Assembly (NCBI GenBank): GCA_903929845.1
Contig: CAIYWF010000305.1
Location: 1-6,035 of the forward strand
Length of the DNA stretch: 6,035 nucleotides
Reading direction: 5' to 3'
From: an uncultured Chlorobiaceae bacterium
GTDB lineage: Bacteria > Bacteroidota > Chlorobiia > Chlorobiales > Chlorobiaceae
The notes under the pieces: model-generated
Told to the model about the DNA's origin: nothing
Database searches by the model: none
Seen by the model: the letters and a program-made list of their open reading frames with translations, nothing else
Part shown: piece by piece, positions 1 through 5,952 of the stretch
Layout: each line of letters begins with the position of its first letter
Position numbering within the stretch: the stretch's first letter is position 1
Position numbers and translations under genes: made by a program

Positions 1-875
1 CAAAGAGCTAAGGCTTTAGGATCATTTGTGTCAAACGGGCATTTTTGCCAAGATTGGTTGTCGAAAAGAAAAGGTTTCGATAAAAGCTGTTTGGCATTGA
101 CAACGCCGAGCAGAGACTGAAGACCACCGTTACAAACCGGAAACCGGGAATGTTCCGACTCTGTCACCCGAAGGATGTTCTCTTCCAGGGGACGGGAAAC
201 ATCAAGGAAGACAATGTCCGCTCTCGGAACCATTAACGAGCCAAGCTGACGGTCATCAAGTCGAAAGACATTGCGCACCATTTCATGCTCATGCTGCTCA
301 ATCACACCAGCTTCCGATCCCTCTTCCAGCATGGCATGAATCTCCTCCTCTGTAACGCTCGGCATAGCCTGCGGGTAGGTACCCATAAGACGAAGAATCG
401 TGTGCGTCGATGCTGAAAGCAGCCTGGCAAAAGGATGGGTTATCGTAGAAATGGTAACCATGGGGCGTGAAACCAGGCAGGCAATTCTTTCAGGATTCAA
501 CTGACCAAGGCGTTTTGGAACAAGTTCACCAATCACAATCGTGACATAGGTAATCGACAAGACGACAACTACTGTTGAAAGAATGTGGCTCGATTCAGCA
601 GTCATACCGAATGTCTGCAACTTGAGCGCCAGAGGGCCTGCAAGAGCACCCTCACCGACTATACCATTAAGGATGCCGATAGAGGTAATGCCAATCTGGA
701 TAGTCGAAAGAAAGCTGGTCAAATCATGGCCGAGCTTGATGGCAACTGCCGCTGACTTGTCACCATCCTCAGCCAGTTTTGACAAACGCGAACGCTTTGC
801 CGTTACCAGCGCAATTTCCGACATGGCAAAAAGACCGTTTATAATAATCAGGACAAAAAGAAAGAGTATCTCCAT
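1..875 (-). CDS. CNNM/CorC (hemolysin-like) membrane protein with CBS domains, C-terminus missing
   Basis: The gene runs off the left edge, so only the first 291 codons are present (my own reading of the minus strand, no internal stop). The N-terminus matches the CNNM (DUF21) membrane domain: a hydrophobic helix at residues 3-18 ending in the family-typical AMSEIAL, a second hydrophobic stretch near 54-80 with STIQIGIT, a third near 98-117, then GELVPKR at 116-122. A linker with TEEEI at 175-179 leads into the first CBS motif from about 212 (VPRAD, then FPV at 245-247 and GVVNAKQLL at 257-265). Such proteins (YtfL, CorC, TlyC-like) are inner-membrane proteins proposed to export Mg2+ or Co2+; the old 'hemolysin' name is not evidence of toxicity. 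The second CBS and the C-terminal CorC_HlyC domain are expected beyond the window. The ATG at 873-875 fits the family start. No good ribosome binding site is near it; GAAAGG lies about 15 bases upstream. Confidence 0.9.
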   Translation of the reverse strand, partial: MEILFLFVLIIINGLFAMSEIALVTAKRSRLSKLAEDGDKSAAVAIKLGHDLTSFLSTIQIGITSIGILNGIVGEGALAGPLALKLQTFGMTAESSHILSTVVVVLSITYVTIVIGELVPKRLGQLNPERIACLVSRPMVTISTITHPFARLLSASTHTILRLMGTYPQAMPSVTEEEIHAMLEEGSEAGVIEQHEHEMVRNVFRLDDRQLGSLMVPRADIVFLDVSRPLEENILRVTESEHSRFPVCNGGLQSLLGVVNAKQLLSKPFLFDNQSWQKCPFDTNDPKALAL

Positions 876-1126
876 ATACTTAGGGTTGAACCTTTCAGGG
901 AATACAAGTAAAAAAAATTCTACAGCCAGCTTTTTATCCTGCCAGACCGTAACCTCCCCTGCGGCTCTGTTCTTGCACTATTTTTATGACCAATATGCTA
1001 TCAACTACACTTTTATTCTGTAATTTCCAAACGGGCAGTATTCAACAAGCTTGTATAAGCTGTAACTGTCAACAGAAAAATAAGGTAAAAGATTCACAAC
1101 AACTCCGAATCCGGTAAAACCAAATT
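876..1126. other. Non-coding gap between TPR gene and CNNM gene
   Basis: These 251 bases separate two minus-strand genes and should hold the 3' end of the TPR transcript and the promoter and leader of the CNNM gene. On the minus strand a short stem (GATTC at 1111-1107, GAATC at 1095-1091) is followed by TTTT and then a broken T-rich run, a weak candidate terminator for the TPR gene. An imperfect 7-bp stem (943-949 with 962-969, one bulged base) sits in the CNNM leader. I could not identify a convincing promoter or a known riboswitch. Confidence 0.4.
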
Positions 1127-1669
1127 TCACCAACCGGTAACTCCGTTATTTCGCAGCCATTGTTGAGCGCCCTCATGACCACGCTTGGCTGCCGCCAATA
1201 AGTCCGCTATAGCTCCCGGCTTATCTCCCAGATCAAGCTTTTCAGACGCCCGCAGCATGTATGCCTGAACAAATGAAGGGTCAAGCTCAATCACTCTGGT
1301 GAAATCCGCTATAGCCCCCTTTTTATCACCAATGTCTGATTTTGCTGCGCCCCGGTTGTTCAATGCTTCAACAGATTTCGGATCAAGTTCGATAGCCCTG
1401 GAGTAATCAGCAATGGCGGCCGGTTTATCTCCCATAAGGAATTTTGCGGCCGCACGGCTGCTGTAAGCATCTGCAAAGGAAGGGTCAAGCTCAATTGCTT
1501 TGTTGTCGTCCGTTATGGCGCCCTGATAATCACCATTCCCGAACTTTCCTTCTGCACTGGAAAAAAAGCTTTTAGCGTCATCTGCTGCCTTGGCACTGGC
1601 CACGCCAGATGCAGACTGTAACGTTATAACTGTTATAAAAAGAAAGCGCCCAATGTTCTTCATGTTCAC
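1127..1669 (-). CDS. Exported tetratricopeptide (TPR) repeat protein
   Basis: A 180-residue protein with an N-terminal signal-like segment (basic K4/R8, hydrophobic 9-20, small residues up to a likely cleavage after the ASA at 24-26). The mature part is four back-to-back 34-residue TPR units: about 31-64, 65-98, 99-132 and 133-166. Units 1-3 end in the consensus IELDP(S/K), and each has the GD(Y/K)xxAI turn and helix. A short capping helix follows (AQQWLRNNG, 168-176). TPRs are protein-binding scaffolds, so the product is probably a periplasmic or membrane-associated partner-binding protein; the partner is unknown. The longest frame starts at GTG (1667-1669); an in-frame ATG two codons later (1661-1663) is an equally good or better start. 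Neither has a clear Shine-Dalgarno sequence. The gene is divergent from the cytochrome gene. The repeat content is certain; the function is not. Confidence 0.9.
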   Translation of the reverse strand: MNMKNIGRFLFITVITLQSASGVASAKAADDAKSFFSSAEGKFGNGDYQGAITDDNKAIELDPSFADAYSSRAAAKFLMGDKPAAIADYSRAIELDPKSVEALNNRGAAKSDIGDKKGAIADFTRVIELDPSFVQAYMLRASEKLDLGDKPGAIADLLAAAKRGHEGAQQWLRNNGVTGW

Positions 1670-1720
1670 ATCAATTAAAATAATTTATAAAAAGTATCAG
1701 TTTTTCATTTTCCATTTGGG

Positions 1721-1748
1721 ATTTTAACAATTGCAAACAATAAAGCAA
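1721..1748 (-). promoter_or_regulatory. Candidate promoter of the TPR gene
   Basis: Read on the minus strand, TTGCTT (1748-1743) and TAAAAT (1726-1721) are separated by 16 bases. The -10 element is preceded by TG with one base between (TGTTAAAAT), the extended -10 pattern. Transcription would begin near 1714, giving a leader of about 45-50 bases. The -35 match is poor (3 of 6), so the call rests on the extended -10 and its position. Confidence 0.35.
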
Positions 1749-1790
1749 CACGTTTGCGGCAAAAGAAAGGAACAGTCACCGACCGGAGTT

Positions 1791-1820
1791 TTGGCTTACC
1801 AGGTCACGATACGTTATAAC
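1791..1820 (+). promoter_or_regulatory. Candidate promoter of the cytochrome gene
   Basis: TTGGCT (1791-1796, 4 of 6 matches to the -35 consensus) and TATAAC (1815-1820, 5 of 6 to the -10) are separated by 18 bases. The -10 lies inside the perfect palindrome GTTATAAC (1813-1820), so a repressor or activator bound there would control initiation. The leader would be about 110 bases. A weaker alternative closer to the gene is TTGCCT (1854-1859) with TAAACT (1876-1881). Confidence 0.35.
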
Positions 1821-1935
1821 TGAAGTAAAATTCGGCTCAATGAAAAAAACGTTTTGCCTTACGATATATAATTATTAAACTATCCGCTAATTTTTAGACC
1901 CCAGCCCTGTAATAAATTATGCCTGTATCACGACG

Positions 1936-2331
1936 ATGACCTTAAAATCATTTATGCCTGTATTAACCGCAGGTCTCTTTTTGCTAGGCGCTTGCACCCC
2001 TGAAAAGCAACCTGACAACGAGGAGCTTACCGAATCCAGAGCAGAAGCTTTGGCTGAGCAGAAACTTGCCACAGGCAAACGAGTTTATGAGGCAAATTGT
2101 GCAGGCTGCCATGATGCTGGCGTGGCAGGTGCACCGAAACCAGGCGACAAAGCTGCATGGAAAGAACGCCTGACTCAGGGGATTGAGGCCATTAATAAAA
2201 AATCAATCGAAGGGTTTGATGGTAAAACCGGCATGATGCCGCCAAAAGGTGGCAACGCCATTCTGACTGATGAAGAGGTAACCAATGCCGTTACCTTCAT
2301 GGTCAGCAATCCAAACACAAGACCCCGATAA
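1936..2331 (+). CDS. Lipoprotein monoheme cytochrome c, c-555/c5-like
   Basis: A 131-residue class I c-type cytochrome. Residues 1-20 are a lipoprotein signal: Lys4, a hydrophobic core, and lipobox LGAC with the lipidated Cys at 20. A charged, Glu/Ala-rich linker (about 21-45) leads to a compact domain with one heme site, CAGCH (55-59), covalently binding heme through C55 and C58 with H59 as axial ligand. Further on, MMPPKGG (100-106) supplies the distal Met, most likely M101 by comparison with cytochrome c5. The GAPKPGDKAAW segment (65-75) and the C-terminal helix (about 111-124) closely resemble the soluble Chlorobium cytochrome c-555 as I recall it. The role is probably one-electron transfer at the periplasmic face of the membrane, for example towards the photosynthetic reaction centre or from sulfur oxidation; the partner is inferred, not shown. 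ATG 1936 is preferred to in-frame ATG 1954 because it keeps Lys4 in the signal. No clear ribosome binding site is visible. Confidence 0.93.
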   Translation: MTLKSFMPVLTAGLFLLGACTPEKQPDNEELTESRAEALAEQKLATGKRVYEANCAGCHDAGVAGAPKPGDKAAWKERLTQGIEAINKKSIEGFDGKTGMMPPKGGNAILTDEEVTNAVTFMVSNPNTRPR

Positions 2332-2347
2332 ATGGTCATTTATCGGG
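2324..2347. repeat. Perfect inverted repeat across the cytochrome stop codon (possible terminator)
   Basis: CCCGATAAATG (2324-2334) and CATTTATCGGG (2337-2347) are exact reverse complements separated by two bases, so about 10 bp of stem with a four-base loop can form in RNA from either strand. The stop codon TAA (2329-2331) lies in the left arm. On the plus strand no T-run follows (ATACCGG), so it is not a textbook intrinsic terminator. On the minus strand the following bases are only loosely T-rich. It may serve as a 3' stabilising hairpin, a weak or two-way terminator between the convergent genes, or a protein site. Confidence 0.6.
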
Positions 2348-2496
2348 ATACCGGAATATTACTCTCCCCCACACAAAAATGCCGTCAGAAGCATAGTTTG
2401 CTTGCAATTTCCATATTCATTCTTCCGGAAAACGAGAAGATTGTGGCTGACATATTGCCGCCAACCTGTGAAGAATCATGAGTACGGAGTGCTTTA

Positions 2497-2901
2497 TTAC
2501 AGGAAGAACGCCTTAATCTTTGCAATTAACTGCTTTTCTGTCAATTTATCACAAATTTCAACCACAGCCACTTTATTGTGCAGCTCACTGACTCTTCCTA
2601 TCTCTTTGGCAAGTTCTATTTTTGCCTCACCTGGCCCTATAAGCGCGATGCTTGCTGAATCAGCAAGCAATCCGATCACCTGCTGAAAATAAGCATGATA
2701 CTGATGTTTACGACGTTCATCCGCAACATGTTCATTGCTTACAGACTGTGCTACTGCAGTTCCTCCTGACTTCCAGCCCCCCGAGGGTTTGCGATGACTT
2801 TCTGCCGCAGATTCGACGCGCTGTACAAAAGTTTGATCACCTTCGACTGACACCAGAATGGCCTCCCTGTGGTCAATCCATATCCCTGTATTTTTTTTCA
2901 T
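2497..2901 (-). CDS. Small conserved protein, eRF1-domain-3-like (baeRF-like) family
   Basis: A 134-residue soluble protein with no signal peptide or membrane segment. It shows the layout I associate with short bacterial proteins annotated as 'translational machinery protein' or eRF1-domain-3-like: an N-terminal strand with WIDHREA (8-14), a Glu/Arg-containing variable stretch rich in Gly and Ser (about 30-65), a helix with charged residues and paired aromatics (ERRKHQYHAYF, 62-72), then a strand ending in GPGEAK (89-94), and a final DKLTEKQLIAKI helix (118-129). The GPGEAK loop and the DK-(L/M)-T motif are the most recognisable parts. Function is not established; in relatives a ribosome- or nucleotide-related role is proposed from fold only. 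ATG 2899-2901 is well supported by AGAAGGAG upstream. The gene converges with the cytochrome gene and lies downstream of sdhB behind a probable terminator. Confidence 0.8.
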   Translation of the reverse strand: MKKNTGIWIDHREAILVSVEGDQTFVQRVESAAESHRKPSGGWKSGGTAVAQSVSNEHVADERRKHQYHAYFQQVIGLLADSASIALIGPGEAKIELAKEIGRVSELHNKVAVVEICDKLTEKQLIAKIKAFFL

Positions 2902-2910
2902 GGCAACTGA

Positions 2911-2919
2911 ACTCCTTCT
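2911..2919 (-). promoter_or_regulatory. Strong ribosome binding site of the eRF1-like gene
   Basis: Read on the minus strand, AGAAGGAGT precedes the ATG at 2901-2899, with about ten bases between AGGAG and the start. It is the best Shine-Dalgarno match among the genes of this window and fixes the start codon. Confidence 0.75.
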
Positions 2920-3118
2920 GTAACATAGTTGCTGAATGGCTTATCACGTTTTCAACCAATGAAACACTATAAGTAAAGATAACGAATACCCTTCTTTTCT
3001 GGCATTTTTAAAACGATCATGCAGAAAATAACGCACTTCAGTGAGCACGAATGATCAGATTGCAGGAATGTTTCCAGTAATTGTGGTTTTTCAGGTATGA
3101 GTCAGAGACTTGTGGCAA

Positions 3119-3167
3119 TCATAAATAAACCGGCCCCTGTCTGGAAAATGAAAACAAAGAGCCGGTT
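3119..3167 (-). terminator. Probable intrinsic terminator of the sdhCAB operon
   Basis: Starting nine bases after the sdhB stop, the minus strand reads AACCGGCTC (3167-3159), then a loop of about 22 bases, then GGGCCGGTT (3136-3128), giving a 9-bp stem with one G-T wobble. TTTATTTAT follows directly at about 3127-3119. Position, GC-rich stem and T-rich tail fit a Rho-independent terminator; the long loop is the unusual part. Confidence 0.65.
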
Positions 3168-3175
3168 GTCTTATT

Positions 3176-3949
3176 TTAAAGTGACTCCTTGATGACCCTT
3201 TCCTTTTCAGAGAAAAGTTTAGCGCCAAGAAACTCCCGGTTCATACGGGCGATATTGGCAACAGAAATTCCTTTGGGGCAGTCAAATTCACAGGCATAGG
3301 TGTTGCTGCAATTACCAAAACCTTGCTCATCCATACAGGCGACCATCTTCTGCACCCGCGTGGCCGCTTCTACCCGTCCCTGTGGAAGTAGTGCGAGATG
3401 TGAAACCTTGGCGCCGATAAAAAGCATGGCTGCTGCATTGGAACAAGCCGCCACACAAGCGCCACAGCCGATACAGGTAGCAGCATCAAAAGCCGCGTCT
3501 GACTTCTCTTTTGGCACAGGAATGGTATTGGCGTCCGGAACCCCGCCAGTATTAACCGATACATACCCTCCTGCCTGAATGATCTTGTCAAGCGCACTCC
3601 TGTCGACAATAAGATCTCTTATGATGGGAAATGCCTTTGCTCTCCATGGCTCTATAAAAATGGTGTCACCATCCTTAAAGGCTCGCATATGAAGCTGACA
3701 GGTGGTAACCCCCTTCACCGGTCCATGGGGACGTCCGTTAATATACAGACTGCACGTGCCGCAAATACCCTCACGGCAGTCATGATCAAAGGCAACAGGA
3801 TCGCCGCCGGTCGTGATAAGCTTCTGGTTCAGAGTATCGAGCATTTCAAAGAAAGAGCTGTCAGGCGAGATGCCTGAAACATCATAGGAAACCATCTCCC
3901 CTTTAGCCGTAACGTTTTTCTGTCGCCAGATTTTCAGCGTGAAGTTCAT
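3176..3949 (-). CDS. sdhB: Succinate dehydrogenase / fumarate reductase iron-sulfur subunit
   Basis: A 257-residue electron-transfer subunit that carries electrons between the flavin of SdhA and the heme/quinone sites of SdhC on the cytoplasmic membrane face. The N-terminal ferredoxin domain holds the [2Fe-2S] cysteines C58, C63, C66 and C84. The C-terminal domain has C159, C162, C165 and C169, then C214, C220 and C224. By alignment with E. coli FrdB/SdhB spacing (C-x5-C-x3-C-P), C159/C162/C165/C224 bind [4Fe-4S] and C169/C214/C220 bind [3Fe-4S]. C205 is an additional Cys not needed for any cluster. The ATG lies nine bases after the sdhA stop; AGG five bases before it sits in that small gap, so translation is probably coupled to sdhA. 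It could equally be named frdB: sequence cannot tell the physiological direction, though in green sulfur bacteria fumarate reduction in the reductive TCA cycle is expected. Confidence 0.96.
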   Translation of the reverse strand: MNFTLKIWRQKNVTAKGEMVSYDVSGISPDSSFFEMLDTLNQKLITTGGDPVAFDHDCREGICGTCSLYINGRPHGPVKGVTTCQLHMRAFKDGDTIFIEPWRAKAFPIIRDLIVDRSALDKIIQAGGYVSVNTGGVPDANTIPVPKEKSDAAFDAATCIGCGACVAACSNAAAMLFIGAKVSHLALLPQGRVEAATRVQKMVACMDEQGFGNCSNTYACEFDCPKGISVANIARMNREFLGAKLFSEKERVIKESL

Positions 3950-3958
3950 AATAACCTG

Positions 3959-5899
3959 TTATTTATAGCTCCGCTGGGAGAGCTTGATCTCGTTGAATTG
4001 AAGTTCCTCGCGATGGAGCCCTGCCGCAGCATCACGCCCCTTGTATTCCCATGCGCCAACGAAGGCAAACTCATCATCATTGCGCAATGCTTCGCCCTCA
4101 CTGGTCTGATACTCTTCCCGGAAGTGCCCGCCGCAAGACTCCCTGCGTTGCTGGGCATCACGTACCATAAGTTCTCCGAGCTCAATAAAATCAGCAACCC
4201 GGCAAGCTTTCTCGATTTCGGGGTTGTATTCATCCAGTCCGCCAGGAATCTTCACCCCTTTGGCAAATTCCTGACGCAGTTCCGTAATTTGATAAAGAGC
4301 TTCAGTAAGACCTGCATCGTTTCGGGCCATACCACAATACTCCCACATGATTTTCCCGAGTCGACGATGAAAATTATCGACAGACTCTTTCCCGCCGCTG
4401 TTTTTGATTTGCTTCAGGCGATCGGTAACTGCTTGAGCTGCAAGGGTAAATTCGGAAGAGGCGGTGTCGAACCGTGGCGTATGAATTTCATTTGCCAGAT
4501 AGTTGCCGATAGTATAGGGAAGCACAAAATATCCGTCGGCCAAGCCCTGCATGAGCGCCGAAGCACCCAGCCGATTAGCTCCGTGGTCGGAAAAATTGCA
4601 CTCTCCGATTGCATAGAGCCCCGGAATAGTGGTCATCAGCTCATAATCAACCCAAAGACCACCCATGGTATAATGAACCGCAGGATAGATCATCATTGGT
4701 GTCTCATAAGGGCTCTCCGCGACAATCTGCTCATACATCTGGAAGAGATTGCCATAAAGAGAGTCTATAGCATCATGCCCTTTTCGTTTGATGGCATCAG
4801 CAAAGTCAAGAAAAACCGCAACCCCGGTAGAACCGACACCGAAACCTGCATCACAACGTTCTTTTGCTGCCCTCGAAGCCACATCTCTTGGAACAAGGTT
4901 ACCAAAAGCCGGATAGCGTCGCTCCAGATAGTAATCGCGGTCAGCTTCCGGAATATCAGAGGGCTTGATCTCTTTGTTCCTCAGTTTTTCGACATCTTTC
5001 ATCTTTGCCGGAACCCATATCCTGCCATCGTTGCGCAAACTTTCGCTCATAAGGGTAAGCTTGGATTGAGCATCGCCATGCACCGGAATACAGGTCGGGT
5101 GAATCTGGGTAAACGAAGGGTTGGCAAACATAGCGCCTTTTCTATAAGCGCTCCATGCTGGCGTGACGTTGGAACCCATCGCGTTGGTAGAGAGAAAAAA
5201 GACATTGCCATATCCACCATTTGCAAGAACAACCGCATGGGCTGCATGCCGCTCTATTTCGCCGGTTACCAGATTACGGGCGATGACTCCGCGAGCCTTT
5301 CCATCAACAAGCACCATGTCAAGAACGTCTCGACGATTGTAGAGTTTTACTGTGCCAGCAGCAATCTGTCGGCTTAATGCGCTATATGCACCAAGAAGCA
5401 GTTGCTGGCCGGTCTGTCCTCTTGCATAGAACGTTCTTGATACCTGAGCACCACCGAACGAACGGTTGGTCAGAAGTCCGCTGTATTCGCGGGCAAATGG
5501 CACTCCTTGGGCGACGCAAAGGTCAATAATCTGATTGCTGACTTGAGCCAAACGATAGACGTTGGCTTCTCGCGCCCGGTAATCGCCACCTTTGATAGTA
5601 TCGTAAAAAAGCCGGTAAGCACTGTCACCGTCGTTTGGATAGTTTTTGGCGGCGTTGATTCCCCCCTGTGCAGCAATACTGTGAGCGCGGCGCGGCGTAT
5701 CCTGATAACAGAACACCTTGACATTGTAACCGAGCTGTCCGAGCGATGCGGCGGCAGAGGCGCCAGCCAAACCGGTACCAATTACAATAATGTCAAGCTT
5801 GCGTTTGTTGTTAGGGTTTACCAGCTTGCTGGCTGACTTGTAGGCAGTCCATTTTTCAGCCACCGGCCCTTCAGGGATTCTGGCGTTGAGGCGTGTCAT
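3959..5899 (-). CDS. sdhA: Succinate dehydrogenase / fumarate reductase flavoprotein subunit
   Basis: A 646-residue catalytic subunit that interconverts succinate and fumarate using covalently bound FAD. Visible marks: dinucleotide-binding GTGLAG at 41-46; RRAHSIAAQGG with H73 as the likely covalent FAD histidine; QIHPT at 265-269; ESLRNDGR at 286-293; VPRDVASRA with the proton-relay arginine R338; HYTMGG at 409-414; and GANRLGASAL with R443 contacting substrate. Length and the N-terminal ARIPEGPVAEKW block match the B-type enzymes of Chlorobi and Bacteroidetes, which use a single diheme cytochrome b subunit and menaquinone. The conserved N-terminal block supports ATG 5897-5899, although no Shine-Dalgarno sequence precedes it. 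It is the middle gene of sdhC-sdhA-sdhB, 53 bases after sdhC and nine before sdhB. In this organism type the expected job is fumarate reduction in the reductive TCA cycle; frdA is an equally valid name. Confidence 0.97.
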   Translation of the reverse strand: MTRLNARIPEGPVAEKWTAYKSASKLVNPNNKRKLDIIVIGTGLAGASAAASLGQLGYNVKVFCYQDTPRRAHSIAAQGGINAAKNYPNDGDSAYRLFYDTIKGGDYRAREANVYRLAQVSNQIIDLCVAQGVPFAREYSGLLTNRSFGGAQVSRTFYARGQTGQQLLLGAYSALSRQIAAGTVKLYNRRDVLDMVLVDGKARGVIARNLVTGEIERHAAHAVVLANGGYGNVFFLSTNAMGSNVTPAWSAYRKGAMFANPSFTQIHPTCIPVHGDAQSKLTLMSESLRNDGRIWVPAKMKDVEKLRNKEIKPSDIPEADRDYYLERRYPAFGNLVPRDVASRAAKERCDAGFGVGSTGVAVFLDFADAIKRKGHDAIDSLYGNLFQMYEQIVAESPYETPMMIYPAVHYTMGGLWVDYELMTTIPGLYAIGECNFSDHGANRLGASALMQGLADGYFVLPYTIGNYLANEIHTPRFDTASSEFTLAAQAVTDRLKQIKNSGGKESVDNFHRRLGKIMWEYCGMARNDAGLTEALYQITELRQEFAKGVKIPGGLDEYNPEIEKACRVADFIELGELMVRDAQQRRESCGGHFREEYQTSEGEALRNDDEFAFVGAWEYKGRDAAAGLHREELQFNEIKLSQRSYK

Positions 5900-5952
5900 T
5901 GAAAAGTGTTGTGAGTGTTGTTTTCGGTGAAAAACAGAGTCGTGACCGATTA

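Larger units (their letters stand above)
1670..1935. other. AT-rich divergent intergenic region
   Basis: This 266-base gap separates the minus-strand TPR gene from the plus-strand cytochrome gene and must carry both promoters unless either gene is read through from outside. It is clearly AT-rich compared with the flanking genes. It contains the two promoter candidates listed separately, a copy of the palindrome GTTATAAC at 1813-1820, and a six-codon upstream frame just before the cytochrome start. No gene is evident in it. Confidence 0.7.
2902..3175. other. Non-coding gap between sdhB and the eRF1-like gene
   Basis: These 274 bases hold the probable sdh operon terminator (3119-3167) at the sdhB side and the ribosome binding site (2911-2919) at the other. 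A promoter for the eRF1-like gene should lie between them on the minus strand, but no pair of -35 and -10 elements stood out. Short open frames here lack ribosome binding sites and cross the terminator, so I do not call them genes. Confidence 0.5.

Noticed and set aside
943..969. Stem with one bulge and a purine-rich loop in the CNNM leader, considered as a metal-sensing riboswitch
   Set aside because: Only seven imperfect pairs, no T-run, and no conserved core of a known Mg2+ riboswitch could be recognised.
583..1023. Plus-strand open frame of 146 codons
   Set aside because: It lies mostly opposite the CNNM gene, whose minus-strand frame has clear family motifs; the plus-strand protein has no recognisable domain.
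1048..1061. Small inverted repeat AGCTT-GTAT-AAGCT
   Set aside because: Five base pairs is short enough to be chance in an AT-rich gap, and it is not placed at a promoter or gene end.
2285..2972. Two plus-strand frames (2285-2686 and 2652-2972) around the eRF1-like gene
   Set aside because: They overlap the cytochrome end or run antisense to the eRF1-like gene, have no ribosome binding site and show no family resemblance.
3104..3196. Short plus-strand frame across the sdh terminator
   Set aside because: About 30 codons, no ribosome binding site, and it overlaps both the terminator and the 3' end of sdhB on the other strand.
3998..5377. Plus-strand open frame of 459 codons
   Set aside because: It is entirely antisense to sdhA, with an unordered composition and no domain; long antisense frames are a common by-product of a conserved GC-biased coding strand.
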